Shown here: positions 18,419 to 27,416 of the stretch, in pieces | Layout of the letters: each line of letters opens with the position of its first letter | Numbering within the stretch: the stretch's first letter is position 1 | Origin: Companilactobacillus jidongensis | GTDB taxonomy: Bacteria > Bacillota > Bacilli > Lactobacillales > Lactobacillaceae | NCBI RefSeq assembly: GCF_003946575.1 | Contig: NZ_RHOP01000005.1 | Location: 62,001 to 126,000, forward strand | Length of the DNA: 64,000 bases | Direction of reading: 5' to 3' | Notes under the pieces: generated by a model | The model's database searches: none | What the model saw: only the letters and a program-made list of their open reading frames with translations | What the model was told of the DNA's origin: nothing | Position numbers and translations under genes: made by a program

Positions 18419-19282
18419 ATGATCGATAACTACTTACTTGAGGAATTAGTTACTTTTAGTAAATATGGAACACTGGCTGCCACCGCCGAGGAATTGATGG
18501 TGACCCAACCAACTGTGACTCGAGGAATGCAAAAGCTTGAGGATGATTTAAATGTTAAAATATTTGACCGTCAGCCTAATCGTATTTCTCTGACAAAAAC
18601 GGGAATTTTGGCAGCTAAAGAAGCACAAAGGGTTTTGGATCAAAATCAAAATTTTATTGATACGGTCCAAGCATATGAAGCCAGCCACACCACTATAAGG
18701 GTCGGCTCGGTAGCTCCAGGACCCATTATTATGCTGCATTCATTGGATGATATCCCTGATAATGCTGTGATCAATGATAATTTATTAAAACAAGATACAG
18801 TCATAGAGGATTTAGAAAATCGTAGTTTTGCCGCAATTTTAACCAATCAAGAAATCATGACCGACTCAATTGAATCTCGATTCATTGGTAGTGAACATTT
18901 ATCAGTCAACTTAGATAAATTCACTTACTTAGCTAATAAAAATTCTGTAAAATTTGAAGAATTAAAGGGCATGAGTTTTATTGTTATCAATGATATTGGT
19001 ATTTGGAAACAAATTATTCAAGATAATATTCCTGACGCCAAGTTCTTATATCAAGAACAATACGAAGCCTTCACAGAAATAACCAAGTATTCTAGCTTCC
19101 CATATTTCAGTACCAATGTTTCCAAAGCTAGTAATCATCTACCTACTCAGAATGATGATCGTGTCAAAATTCCAATTAGTGATGACGCCAGTACTATGGA
19201 CTTCTACATTTCATATTTAAAAACTCAAAAATCTCAAGTTACACAATTGATTGATTCAATGACACAGGCATGGAAACAATAA
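18419..19282 (+). CDS. LysR-family transcriptional regulator
   Basis: 287 residues. The N-terminal winged helix-turn-helix (about 5-60) includes the recognition segment MVTQPTVTRGMQKLEDDLNVKIF. It is followed by a linker helix and an effector-binding domain starting at HTTIRVGSVAPGP. GAGGTGA precedes the ATG. It faces the aldo/keto reductase operon across the 8-3-8 palindrome and probably activates that operon while repressing itself. The effector is unknown. Confidence 0.9.
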   Translation: MIDNYLLEELVTFSKYGTLAATAEELMVTQPTVTRGMQKLEDDLNVKIFDRQPNRISLTKTGILAAKEAQRVLDQNQNFIDTVQAYEASHTTIRVGSVAPGPIIMLHSLDDIPDNAVINDNLLKQDTVIEDLENRSFAAILTNQEIMTDSIESRFIGSEHLSVNLDKFTYLANKNSVKFEELKGMSFIVINDIGIWKQIIQDNIPDAKFLYQEQYEAFTEITKYSSFPYFSTNVSKASNHLPTQNDDRVKIPISDDASTMDFYISYLKTQKSQVTQLIDSMTQAWKQ

Positions 19283-19286
19283 CTAA

Positions 19287-19335
19287 AAAAAGCTCCAATA
19301 AGATCGACTTTTTAAGTCATCCTATTGGAGCTTTT
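19287..19335. terminator. Bidirectional terminator between LysR and MarR genes
   Basis: AAAAGCTCCAATA pairs with TATTGGAGCTTTT, and an inner GACTT/AAGTC helix extends it. It serves both converging genes. Confidence 0.88.
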
Positions 19336-19342
19336 CAATATT

Positions 19343-19768
19343 TTAGTCAGATAATTCATTAATAACTTGTTTCAAAGCGTTTCGAAAAATATCTTTATTT
19401 TCTATACCAACAGAATTTATTATTCTTTGTTCGGTAATATCAAAGTAACTATTTATCTGTTTAGCGAGCGCATAAGCTTTGGGCGTTAAAATAATTTTTT
19501 TCAAACGCGCATCTCGTTTTACAGAAACTCTAACTATTAAATTTCGTTCTTCCATTAATTTCAGAGCACTAGTGGCGGTTGCACGACGAATATTAAATTC
19601 GTGCTCAACGTCCCTTTGGAAGACATCAGCTTCATCCTCAAAACGTGAAACATAATCAATAATACTAATTTGTACACTAGTTAAACCCAGTGTTTGTGCA
19701 AATTTCTCTGCATTCCGATTAACCGCATTGTTAGCTTGCTTGATCACCGTTCCAAATAACCTATCCAT
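19343..19768 (-). CDS. MarR-family regulator divergent from a multidrug exporter
   Basis: 141 residues from the ATG at 19768, which has AAAGGAG seven bases upstream; the frame runs further up to 19801 without a ribosome site. The winged helix includes DVEHEFNIRRATATSALKLMEERNLIVR and the wing VSVKRDARLKKIILT. It lies head-to-head with a DHA2 exporter gene, with two GTTAG-type inverted repeats between them. It is probably the exporter's drug-responsive repressor. Confidence 0.87.
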   Translation of the reverse strand: MDRLFGTVIKQANNAVNRNAEKFAQTLGLTSVQISIIDYVSRFEDEADVFQRDVEHEFNIRRATATSALKLMEERNLIVRVSVKRDARLKKIILTPKAYALAKQINSYFDITEQRIINSVGIENKDIFRNALKQVINELSD

Positions 19769-19781
19769 TGTTTGCTCCTTT

Positions 19782-19863
19782 GTTAAAATTCTAACTTTCA
19801 ATTTATACTAGCATAAATCAACGAAACCATGTTATAACTTTCTTAGTTAGTTTGAATTCTAAC
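19782..19863. promoter_or_regulatory. Two candidate MarR operators in the MarR/exporter intergenic region
   Basis: GTTAAAATTCTAAC (19782-19795) and GTTAG...CTAAC (19846-19863, centre TTTGAATT) are similar imperfect palindromes. Each lies close to one of the two divergent genes. Confidence 0.6.
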
Positions 19864-19886
19864 AATAATTCTTGAAGGAAGATTTT

Positions 19887-21299
19887 ATGAATCGTCAATT
19901 AAACTCAAAATTAATTTTTTCAATTATTGCGACTGGATTGCTGTCATTCTGCGGAGTAGTCATTGAAACTGCCACTAATGTCACATTCCCCACACTAATG
20001 AAAGAGTTCAACGTCAGTACTTCGACTGTTCAATGGATGACTACCGGTTATCTTTTGATAGCATCAATCATGATGCCACTCTCTGCATTTCTCAAAAAAA
20101 GTTTTAGTTCTAAGAAACTCTTTGCGACGGCTTCGATATTATTCATTGGCGGCCTAACACTAGATGTCACCGCACCCAACTTCATCCAATTAGTCAGTGG
20201 CCGTGTTGTTCAAGGAATCGGTGCCGGAATCGCCTTACCATTAATGTTCAACATTATTCTTGAACAGGCTCCGTTAGATAAAATTGGTTTTTTAATGGGA
20301 TTGGGAACCTTAGTTACTGCTATTGCTCCAGCGGTCGGTCCAACATATGGTGGTTTGATTGTTGATGCCTATGGTTGGCGTGGAATCTTTTTATTTTTGA
20401 TCCCGCTAGTCGTGGTTGCCTTGATAATAGGATTATTATCGATTCAGCAAGTTACTGATCCAACCAAAACCACCCTTGACGTAAGAGGCTTAATTTATAT
20501 CGCCATAACCTTTGTCGGTATTATCATCGGATTCAGTAATTTATCTTCAATTACTACAACCCCGCTTAACTTTTTGATACCATTCTTTCTTGGAATTGTC
20601 GCTTTAATCTTATTTTTAAAACACTCAGCTACAGTTGGACATCCATTACTGAATCTTCAAGTTTTCAAAAACAAATCGTTCTCTCTTCATCTTGGCGCAT
20701 ATTTCTTAATTCAGTTAGAAGCTTTGGGAATATCTTTTATTCTTCCAAACTACATTCAACTAGTAAACAAACAGACCGCATTGACCGCCGGTCTCATCGT
20801 ATTACCTGGTGCCGCAATTGGAGCCATTTTAGCACCACTTAGCGGAACAATTTACGACAAATTAGGAGCTAGAAGACCGATCATGTTTGGTATCTTTCTA
20901 CAAATAATTTCAATTGCCTTGTTCTACATTCTAGGAAAATCTCTTACCTTGATACAAATTTTAGTAATCTACATCATCTTAATGATCGGTATGGGTTCAG
21001 TTATGGGCAATACGATGACCAATGCCTTGCAACAACTGGACGATAGTCAAAATGCCGATGGTAACGGGATGTTTAACACCGTTCAACAATTTGCCGGTGC
21101 CGTGGGAACTTCTATTGTCTCAACCGTGATTGCATTCTCACAGAACGCAAATAACGGCCTCAGCTATTCTGCCAAGACCGCCATTGGTGCTCAAAATTCA
21201 TTCTTGATATTGTTACTATTTATAATAGTCGCCTGTATTGCTTTGAACATTGGTACTAAAAATCATCTATCTCCAGAGCGAGAACGTGCCCGCCAATAG
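19887..21299 (+). CDS. MFS multidrug exporter, DHA2 (14-helix) family
   Basis: 470 residues from the ATG at 19887, with GAAGGAAG upstream; the TTG at 19872 is upstream of that site. About 14 hydrophobic helices are visible. Motifs of the drug/H+ antiporter 2 family include VQWMTTGYLLIASIMMP in helix 2, the SGRVVQGIGAGIALPL segment in helix 4, and the antiporter motif C region TAIAPAVGPTYGGLI. It likely exports toxic compounds using the proton gradient. It is controlled by the divergent MarR gene. Confidence 0.9.
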   Translation: MNRQLNSKLIFSIIATGLLSFCGVVIETATNVTFPTLMKEFNVSTSTVQWMTTGYLLIASIMMPLSAFLKKSFSSKKLFATASILFIGGLTLDVTAPNFIQLVSGRVVQGIGAGIALPLMFNIILEQAPLDKIGFLMGLGTLVTAIAPAVGPTYGGLIVDAYGWRGIFLFLIPLVVVALIIGLLSIQQVTDPTKTTLDVRGLIYIAITFVGIIIGFSNLSSITTTPLNFLIPFFLGIVALILFLKHSATVGHPLLNLQVFKNKSFSLHLGAYFLIQLEALGISFILPNYIQLVNKQTALTAGLIVLPGAAIGAILAPLSGTIYDKLGARRPIMFGIFLQIISIALFYILGKSLTLIQILVIYIILMIGMGSVMGNTMTNALQQLDDSQNADGNGMFNTVQQFAGAVGTSIVSTVIAFSQNANNGLSYSAKTAIGAQNSFLILLLFIIVACIALNIGTKNHLSPERERARQ

Positions 21300-21448
21300 T
21301 ATCCATATTTTACTGGTAACCCTTTTGCTCGAGTTACAGTATATCTCAATTCACCATTAGGACCTTTAATCAATCGATGCCTAATTCTGCCCAAATTTGA
21401 AACTTCATATTTACTGTCAATATCAGTTACTTTCCAAATTCCTTCCAT
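21263..21448 (-). CDS. Short NUMOD4-like protein, probably a truncated homing-endonuclease relic
   Basis: About 61 residues from the ATG at 21448, which follows a GGGGGT ribosome site. The sequence EGIWKVTDIDSKYEVSNLGRIRH matches the NUMOD4 DNA-binding motif that begins many phage-type HNH endonucleases; a full enzyme is normally about 150-200 residues. The HNH domain is missing. The reading frame ends inside the 3' end of the exporter gene by a 37-base overlap. It could be a relic of a mobile endonuclease or a small DNA-binding protein. Confidence 0.5.
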   Translation of the reverse strand: MEGIWKVTDIDSKYEVSNLGRIRHRLIKGPNGELRYTVTRAKGLPVKYGYYWRARSRSGDR

Positions 21449-21638
21449 TTTAAATACCCCCACTAACTAATTTGAACAACCACCAATGTTTGGACACATT
21501 GTGGTTCCATACTTATACTTCACCTTTTATTCTTCATATACTACATTTTCTTGCTATCACAATATTTTCAGATATTTAAACACCACTATTAGTAAAAAAT
21601 AGATATTATAATACTTATAAATTGAAAACTAAAAAAGT

Positions 21639-21917
21639 TTAATTGTTTCTAAAATTATTTTTATGATCTAAAATATTTGAATTTTGCTGGCCTGACGGTT
21701 CTTTATTAATCAAATTTTCTTCATCTTTAAAGCTTCTACCTTCATACTTAATAGCAGCATAAGAAGTATCTTTAGTATTAAAAAAATCAATATCGATAAC
21801 TTTCCTATTTTCTTTTTCCAATTTATTGATGGTCATATTCAAATTTTCAGTAAAAATATATTTTCTTTCATTCTTATCTTCATCATCACAATAAGGTACA
21901 AATTCAACTTGTAGCAT
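21639..21917 (-). CDS. Hypothetical 92-residue protein
   Basis: A small, charged, soluble protein with no membrane segment. The central segment KENRKVIDIDFFNTKDTSYAAIKYEG faintly recalls the VIDIKF...AMIIY pattern of short Cse60-like proteins, but I would not name it on that basis. The C-terminus is low complexity, rich in Asn and Lys. The upstream ribosome site is weak (AGAGG). It stands alone in an AT-rich stretch between the exporter and an XRE regulator. Confidence 0.5.
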   Translation of the reverse strand: MLQVEFVPYCDDEDKNERKYIFTENLNMTINKLEKENRKVIDIDFFNTKDTSYAAIKYEGRSFKDEENLINKEPSGQQNSNILDHKNNFRNN

Positions 21918-22110
21918 GTTTCTCTGCCTCTTTTTCTTATATTTTATGTAACACGTACTATAAAACTGGATAAATTAATCTAACAAATTAATTAATAAAT
22001 TTATATGATATTATATTACTTTTTTCATCTCAAAAGATGTACTATCGTCTGTTCAAATCACCTTAATTCTCAACTAAGGTTGCATAAGGAACAATTTGAG
22101 GTGTAAATGA

Positions 22111-22440
22111 ATGATAAACGAAATCGGTAAAATAATACGTGACAAGAGAAGGTCATTGGGCTTAACCATTGAGCAATTAGCGGAAAAAGCCGATGTTAGT
22201 GAGAGTCTAGTTTCTCAACTCGAACGTGGAGTTAATAGTAATATCTCGCTTAACAAATTAGACAGGATCTCTAAGGCTGTTAACTTAAAACTTCCTGAAT
22301 TATTTGATGAGCCAGAGCATAATGGTATCCAATATCTAGAATTATTAGACTATCTAGCTAAACTACCACGCAACGAACGTGAAGAATTATCTGAGAAAAT
22401 GCTAGCTCTTCTAACCTTCATGGATAGATCAAAAAACTAA
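22111..22440 (+). CDS. XRE-family transcriptional regulator
   Basis: 109 residues. A Cro/CI-type helix-turn-helix covers about 5-60, with LTIEQLAEKADVSESLVSQLERG. It is followed by a C-terminal helical segment (LLDYLAKLPRNEREELSEKMLALLTFMD), probably for dimerisation. GAGGTG lies eight bases before the ATG. It is monocistronic with its own terminator. The target is unknown. Confidence 0.85.
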   Translation: MINEIGKIIRDKRRSLGLTIEQLAEKADVSESLVSQLERGVNSNISLNKLDRISKAVNLKLPELFDEPEHNGIQYLELLDYLAKLPRNEREELSEKMLALLTFMDRSKN

Positions 22441-22457
22441 TAGAAATTTTGTAAATC

Positions 22458-22486
22458 ACAACTCAATCAGATTGAGTTGTTTTTTT
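22458..22486 (+). terminator. Terminator of the XRE gene
   Basis: ACAACTCAATC pairs with GATTGAGTTGT and is followed by seven Ts. Confidence 0.87.
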
Positions 22487-22641
22487 GTTTCAAGGCCTTG
22501 AAACTCGCAAAATTTTACGTTGTCCCTTTGGGAACAATTCAAATATATTACATGTAAATGCCTATATCAAGGGATTTATGGTGATTTGTAAAAATTAACT
22601 TTTGAAAATATGTATTAAAAAACATTTTTTAAAAAGTATTA

Positions 22642-22677
22642 AAAAGAGCTCAAATCATCAAAGATTTGTGCTCTTTT
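22642..22677 (-). terminator. Terminator of the 612-residue SLAP protein gene
   Basis: AAAGAGCTCAAATC pairs with GATTTGTGCTCTTT. On the minus strand it is followed by TTTTT. Confidence 0.85.
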
Positions 22678-22681
22678 GAAT

Positions 22682-24520
22682 TTATTGAATATCACTGGCA
22701 GCAACCCATTCATCGGTTGCTACACGGTACATTTTTACTCCATTGATTGTAGCAGTTTTGTCAGTTGCCCAGCTAGTATTACTTGCTAGAGCTCGATTCT
22801 TGTTTAGTTGTCCCTTTGAATTGTAGAGACGTTTGTAATTCCCTTTGGCAGTATTAATCACCGCCTTGTGAGAAGTGTACTCATAAACATGCTCTGCATT
22901 GACCCACTCGCTTGTGGCAACTCGATAGTAAGTTTTACCGTTTAGCGTCATTTTTTTATCTGCATGCCAATTTGTGTTTGCCATCAGGGCGCGGTTTCTA
23001 ACTTCCTTACCTTTGATATTAAACAATGGTGTAGAGCCTGATAAGTGTGTTGAAATGTTGGTAGAGTAAGATTCCACTTTACCAGATGCGCTAGAATGTG
23101 AACCTGAATGGTTATTATTAGATCCTGGTTTAGTAACAGTAATTGATCCATTGACCTTAACCAATTGAATAGTTACAGAACCCGTATTTTTTTCCATCTT
23201 TACAATGTTGCTTGAACCAGTAGATAACTTGTATCCTGCTGGAATTGTTACCTTTTGATTGGTTCCTTCTTTTCCAGATACTTGGGTTTTACTGATTTGT
23301 TTTTTAGTGTCCTTGTCTATGAAGGTTATGCTTGTTGTTAATTTTGTTTTGTCTGGAGTTACGCTTTGTTTGTTTGGAACTAAAACAAAAGTTTTCACTT
23401 GATTATTATTTTCAAAGGTAAATTCATGAGCATCATTTAGAAATGTATATCCTTTAGGAGAAAGTACTTCTTTTTTGGTCCGCTCTCCTCCAAATATATT
23501 TACTGAATCGATATAATTACCATATACATCTACAAACTTTGCCGTTGAATTAAAAATTTTTCTAACACCTTGCCTTTGTACTCGACTATCAATATCTAAA
23601 GTAGGTATACCAGAATACACAGCTTCATACCCCTTTGGTAACTGCTCTTTAGTATATGATATATGATCCCATTGCTTTCCTTCAATATTAATGGAAGAAA
23701 TTATAATGTTTTGATTTCCGTATACATCATAAAATTGAAAAGTGGTTTTAAATTTATCGTTATCAATCGCTCCACCATTATTATGGTTACCATTCTCTTG
23801 ACTATCTGGTTTTACTACTCTATGTACTGTAACTTCAACCGGATCTTTTGAGTCAGTAAAATAAAAACTCATTGTTTGATTATTAGAAAGTGCATATCCG
23901 TAAGGAATGTCATTACCTAGAATCCCCTTTTCACCTATTTCTCCAATAATATTTTTTTCTTCAATTAAATTTCCATTTTTATCTACAAATCTAAACGTAT
24001 TAAAATGGGTAATAATTTTCTGTATAGTAATTTCAGATTCAACATTATCAGCTGAGATTAAATATTGTCTACCCCAAAATGGATCAAACTTATAATTAAT
24101 GGGCAAATCATCAATAATATCATAATAATTATCTGTTAATCCCCAAATATCCAGTGTTTTTATAATCTCTCCAGTTCTATAATCAATAAATTTGATAGTA
24201 TTTTTTATTTTGTCAGATTCAACTTTAATCTCATGTTTAGTTCCACTACTACCGATAATAATCCTCTTATTATCAGTAACTATTTTATATCCTTTAGGTA
24301 TATCCAATCTATCCAACTCAAATTCACTGTTTAATGTTCCATTAATTTTTTGATTATCAATTTTTTTACCATGTTTATTTATATAAACAACTTCATTTTC
24401 CATATTCGAAATTTCTATAGATGTACTCACAACCGCTTGAACAGTACCAGGTGTAACAACCCCAGATCCCAACGCCATACTAGAAAATAAAATACTTGTT
24501 AATACTAATGATTTCTTCAT
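22682..24520 (-). CDS. Secreted surface protein with MucBP-like repeats and two SLAP domains
   Basis: 612 residues. The signal peptide is MKKSLVLTSILFSSMALGSG, with likely cleavage at VQA. The middle part has about six repeats of a beta-rich module of the form (T)FRFVDKNGN...IP.GY, typical of MucBP-like modules, for example near 175, 255, 325 and 395. After a Ser-rich linker come two SLAP domains at the C-terminus. Each has the pattern LYN..G....RAL..NT.W..DK...NG...YRVAT.EWV. SLAP domains attach proteins non-covalently to the cell wall. The likely role is adhesion. The roughly 340 bases upstream (24521-24861) are AT-rich and show no clear promoter or gene. Confidence 0.85.
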   Translation of the reverse strand: MKKSLVLTSILFSSMALGSGVVTPGTVQAVVSTSIEISNMENEVVYINKHGKKIDNQKINGTLNSEFELDRLDIPKGYKIVTDNKRIIIGSSGTKHEIKVESDKIKNTIKFIDYRTGEIIKTLDIWGLTDNYYDIIDDLPINYKFDPFWGRQYLISADNVESEITIQKIITHFNTFRFVDKNGNLIEEKNIIGEIGEKGILGNDIPYGYALSNNQTMSFYFTDSKDPVEVTVHRVVKPDSQENGNHNNGGAIDNDKFKTTFQFYDVYGNQNIIISSINIEGKQWDHISYTKEQLPKGYEAVYSGIPTLDIDSRVQRQGVRKIFNSTAKFVDVYGNYIDSVNIFGGERTKKEVLSPKGYTFLNDAHEFTFENNNQVKTFVLVPNKQSVTPDKTKLTTSITFIDKDTKKQISKTQVSGKEGTNQKVTIPAGYKLSTGSSNIVKMEKNTGSVTIQLVKVNGSITVTKPGSNNNHSGSHSSASGKVESYSTNISTHLSGSTPLFNIKGKEVRNRALMANTNWHADKKMTLNGKTYYRVATSEWVNAEHVYEYTSHKAVINTAKGNYKRLYNSKGQLNKNRALASNTSWATDKTATINGVKMYRVATDEWVAASDIQ

Positions 24521-24861
24521 TTCATAAGTTCCCCCTAAATTTCATATAAATTTACTTCAATCTATCCATAAGATGTAACTAATATGATATAGGGATATTA
24601 AATCATTTCAATAGCTTGAAACAAGATTTTTATATTTGTAAATTAATAATATAATTATTGTTACATCAGTATAATCCACGTATTATATTCAATTTTGACC
24701 GTGAAAATATTCATAATTTTTTTCTTATCTATTTCTAATTTAAAAGTCTTTATAAAAGAACATTTTTGTAAATATCAAAACGTTAGTCTAACTTCAATCA
24801 AATCAATTTTTAACATATAAATACCATGCAACATTTACATCTAATAAACTACAAAACAAAA

Positions 24862-24902
24862 AAAGCCCCTCAAACCCAAAAAATCAGGTTTGAAGGGACT
24901 TT
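24862..24902 (-). terminator. Terminator of the 395-residue SLAP protein gene
   Basis: AAAGCCCCTCAAACC pairs imperfectly with GGTTTGAAGGGACTTT. A T-rich tract follows on the minus strand. Confidence 0.8.
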
Positions 24903-24932
24903 CATAAATATAAAACTATATAAATTTAATTA

Positions 24933-26120
24933 TTACTTAATTGCACTGGCTGGAACCCATTCGTCAGTAGCAACTTTGTACATCTTTTCGCCGTTGATTG
25001 TACCCATCTTGCTTGTTTGCCAAGCTGAATGTGGCATCAAGGCACGGTTCTTAATTTGTTCTCCATTACCCTTATATAGGAATGTTGGATCATCTGAAGT
25101 TGTTGTAACAACTGTCTTGTCAGCCTTGGCTGCATCAGATGGTGTAACGATACCTGTATCTGTACCGGTATTAGCATCAGAGCCAGTAACTGTTGCATCG
25201 GCAGCCTTAACAAATTCATTAGTAGCAACACGGTAATATGTAACGCCGTTAAGAACTAACTTTTTGTCAACTCTCCAGGCAGTATTAGCACCTAAACCAC
25301 GGTTTTTGATTACATTACCATCTTGGGTATAGATCAATGCGCCCAACTTACCAGTTGTAGCAACACCATCATACTTAGTAATAACACCTGAAGTATCAGT
25401 CTTTGTGACTGTAATGATTTGTGTATTGCCATCAGTTTGTAATGTCACATTCTTGTCAGCAACTGTATAACCTGTTGGAATTTGAGCATCTGTTAGTGCA
25501 ACAGCATCTCCGACTTTTGTTCCAGAAACTGTAGTAGTACCAACTTGTGCTTCATCAGCTGTCTTGAAGATAACTGTATTAGCAACTGGTTGTCTAACTT
25601 CAACGTTCAACAAACTATCCTTATCAGCTAATGTAACATTTGCATCACTAGCATTAACTAATGTGTAACCTGCTGGAATTGAAGCCAATTTAGCGGAACC
25701 GTTCTTAGCTCCAGTAATTTGCTCTGTACCAACAACATTAGTCTTATCACCTAAATAATAGTTAACATTTAATGTAACAACGTTACTATAGTCTCCGGCT
25801 TTAGTAACTGTAACATCATATGAGCTACCATCTGCTTGGAATACAGGAACTGTTCCATTGAAATAGTAACCAGTTAAGGCAGTTGACGATTGTGGCACGG
25901 TCAGATTTTGTCCAACCTTTCCAAACATTGCCATTGTAACTAATGTTTTTCCATCTGGATCTTTGAATGTAACATTATTAGAGATTTGACCTGTGCTTGT
26001 ACTATCTGTGGCTTCAGTAGTTACTGCATTGTCAGCAGCTTGAACTACAGCAGGTGTAGCAACTGAGCCGAGGATCATTCCAGAAAATAATAATCCACTT
26101 ACGATCAATGATTTCTTCAT
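24933..26120 (-). CDS. Secreted protein with beta-rich repeats and two SLAP domains
   Basis: 395 residues. The signal peptide ends at the AxA site VVQAAD. Three beta-rich modules (about 45-120, 120-185, 185-245) resemble those of the neighbour at 22.7 kb. They are followed by two SLAP domains: RGLGANTAWRVDKK...YYRVATNEFV and RALMPHSAWQTSKM...YKVATDEWV. The two genes share domain layout and the MKKSL start, so they are likely paralogues from a tandem duplication. GGGAGGAA precedes the ATG. Each gene has its own terminator. The protein is expected on the outside of the cell wall. Confidence 0.85.
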   Translation of the reverse strand: MKKSLIVSGLLFSGMILGSVATPAVVQAADNAVTTEATDSTSTGQISNNVTFKDPDGKTLVTMAMFGKVGQNLTVPQSSTALTGYYFNGTVPVFQADGSSYDVTVTKAGDYSNVVTLNVNYYLGDKTNVVGTEQITGAKNGSAKLASIPAGYTLVNASDANVTLADKDSLLNVEVRQPVANTVIFKTADEAQVGTTTVSGTKVGDAVALTDAQIPTGYTVADKNVTLQTDGNTQIITVTKTDTSGVITKYDGVATTGKLGALIYTQDGNVIKNRGLGANTAWRVDKKLVLNGVTYYRVATNEFVKAADATVTGSDANTGTDTGIVTPSDAAKADKTVVTTTSDDPTFLYKGNGEQIKNRALMPHSAWQTSKMGTINGEKMYKVATDEWVPASAIK

Positions 26121-26220
26121 TAAACTTTTCCTCCCGAAAATTATTTAAACCTAGTTTAAATAATACTAGTATACGAACATACGTTGCAATACATCTAGTG
26201 ATTTTTATACAAATTTTAAA

Positions 26221-26259
26221 AAAATAACACAGCAAACCGGATTATTTGCTGTGTTATTT
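26221..26259 (-). terminator. Terminator of the oxidoreductase gene
   Basis: AAATAACACAGCAAA pairs with TTTGCTGTGTTATTT. A T-rich stretch follows on the minus strand. Confidence 0.85.
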
Positions 26260-26260
26260 A

Positions 26261-27196
26261 TCATTTCATGGAAATCACAATTTTACCCTTAGCATGGTGT
26301 GACTCACTAATTTCTTGAGCTTTTTTAACTCCGTCTTCACTAAATGGATGCACACTATCAATGACAGTTTTGACAACACCATCACTGACAAAATCGACTA
26401 ATTCGGTCAACTGTTTACCATTAGGACGCAGCCAAATCGCATTAGCGGTGATTCCTTGGGCTTCTACTTTTTTCTCATCGATTTGGCCATCAATTGTCAC
26501 CAGATGACCACCTTTTTTGATGATTGAATAACTCTTGTCCAGAGTGTCTCCACCAATTGTATCGAAAACTGCATCGACATTATTCAACACTTTTGAAAAA
26601 TCAGTCTCGTGATAGTCAATTACTTCATCAGCACCTAGGCTTTGAAGAAGTTCCTTATTCTTGGCACTAGCTGTTGTAATAACATGTGCTCCAATGTGCT
26701 TCAATAATTGAATCCCAATGATTCCAACACCACCAGCTCCACCTTGCATCAAAACTGTCTGACCAGGTTTAACTTCAAGGTTCTCATAAACACCTTGCCA
26801 AGCTGTTAATCCAGCAAGCGGTAATGAGGCTGCCTCCTCAAATGAAACATTGTTGGGCAATTTTGCCAATTTATCTTCTTTAACTGCTGTATATTCAGCG
26901 TATGTTCCCCGATTGGTTAAGTCTGGACGTGCCAAAACATTATCACCGGATCTGAACCCTGTTACATTTTGGCCAACTCGCGTTATAACTCCGGCCACAT
27001 CCCAACCTAGAACGATGGGAAATTTCAAAGGAATCATTTCTGCCAAATAACCCTCACGTAATTTCCAGTCGATTGGATTAACCGAAGTTGCCTTAACCTC
27101 AACTAGTACTTCATCATCTGCAATTTCTGGAATCGCAATATTTTCCATGTGTAACTTATCTTTATTTCCGTATTCATCAATAACTACTGCTCTCAT
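26261..27196 (-). CDS. NADP-dependent zinc-type alcohol dehydrogenase / quinone oxidoreductase
   Basis: 311-residue medium-chain dehydrogenase. An N-terminal GroES-like domain (VNPIDWKLREGYLAE, LGWDVAGVITRVG) is followed by a Rossmann domain with the loop LMQGGAGGVGIIGIQ near 155. The catalytic zinc ligands are absent, as in quinone oxidoreductases. It probably reduces quinones or enals with NADPH. GAGGGGA precedes the ATG. It has its own terminator. Confidence 0.9.
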   Translation of the reverse strand: MRAVVIDEYGNKDKLHMENIAIPEIADDEVLVEVKATSVNPIDWKLREGYLAEMIPLKFPIVLGWDVAGVITRVGQNVTGFRSGDNVLARPDLTNRGTYAEYTAVKEDKLAKLPNNVSFEEAASLPLAGLTAWQGVYENLEVKPGQTVLMQGGAGGVGIIGIQLLKHIGAHVITTASAKNKELLQSLGADEVIDYHETDFSKVLNNVDAVFDTIGGDTLDKSYSIIKKGGHLVTIDGQIDEKKVEAQGITANAIWLRPNGKQLTELVDFVSDGVVKTVIDSVHPFSEDGVKKAQEISESHHAKGKIVISMK

Positions 27197-27324
27197 AATA
27201 TTTCCCCTCAGTATTAGTTTGTATACATATGTCTATAGTACTTTAGATTAATGCTGAATCAATTACAAATATTTTGTATTATTGAAAAAATACTTAATAG
27301 CCAATAATCGATTTTCAAAAAAAT

Positions 27325-27353
27325 ATGACAATTTCACAAACAAAGTGTATGAT
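27325..27353 (+). promoter_or_regulatory. Promoter of the first amino-acid permease gene
   Basis: ATGACA (27325-27330), 17 bases, TATGAT (27348-27353). Between this and the ATG lies an inverted repeat TGTTCA...TGAACA (27377-27395). Confidence 0.65.
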
Positions 27354-27416
27354 AAGTCTCATACTATTAACACACATGTTCACTATTAATGAACAGTTTC
27401 AAAGGCGGGATTATGT

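Noticed and set aside
24521-24861. Possible gene or RNA between the two SLAP genes
   Set aside because: Only AT-rich sequence; the plus-strand frame from 24826 crosses the terminator and runs antisense to the second SLAP gene.
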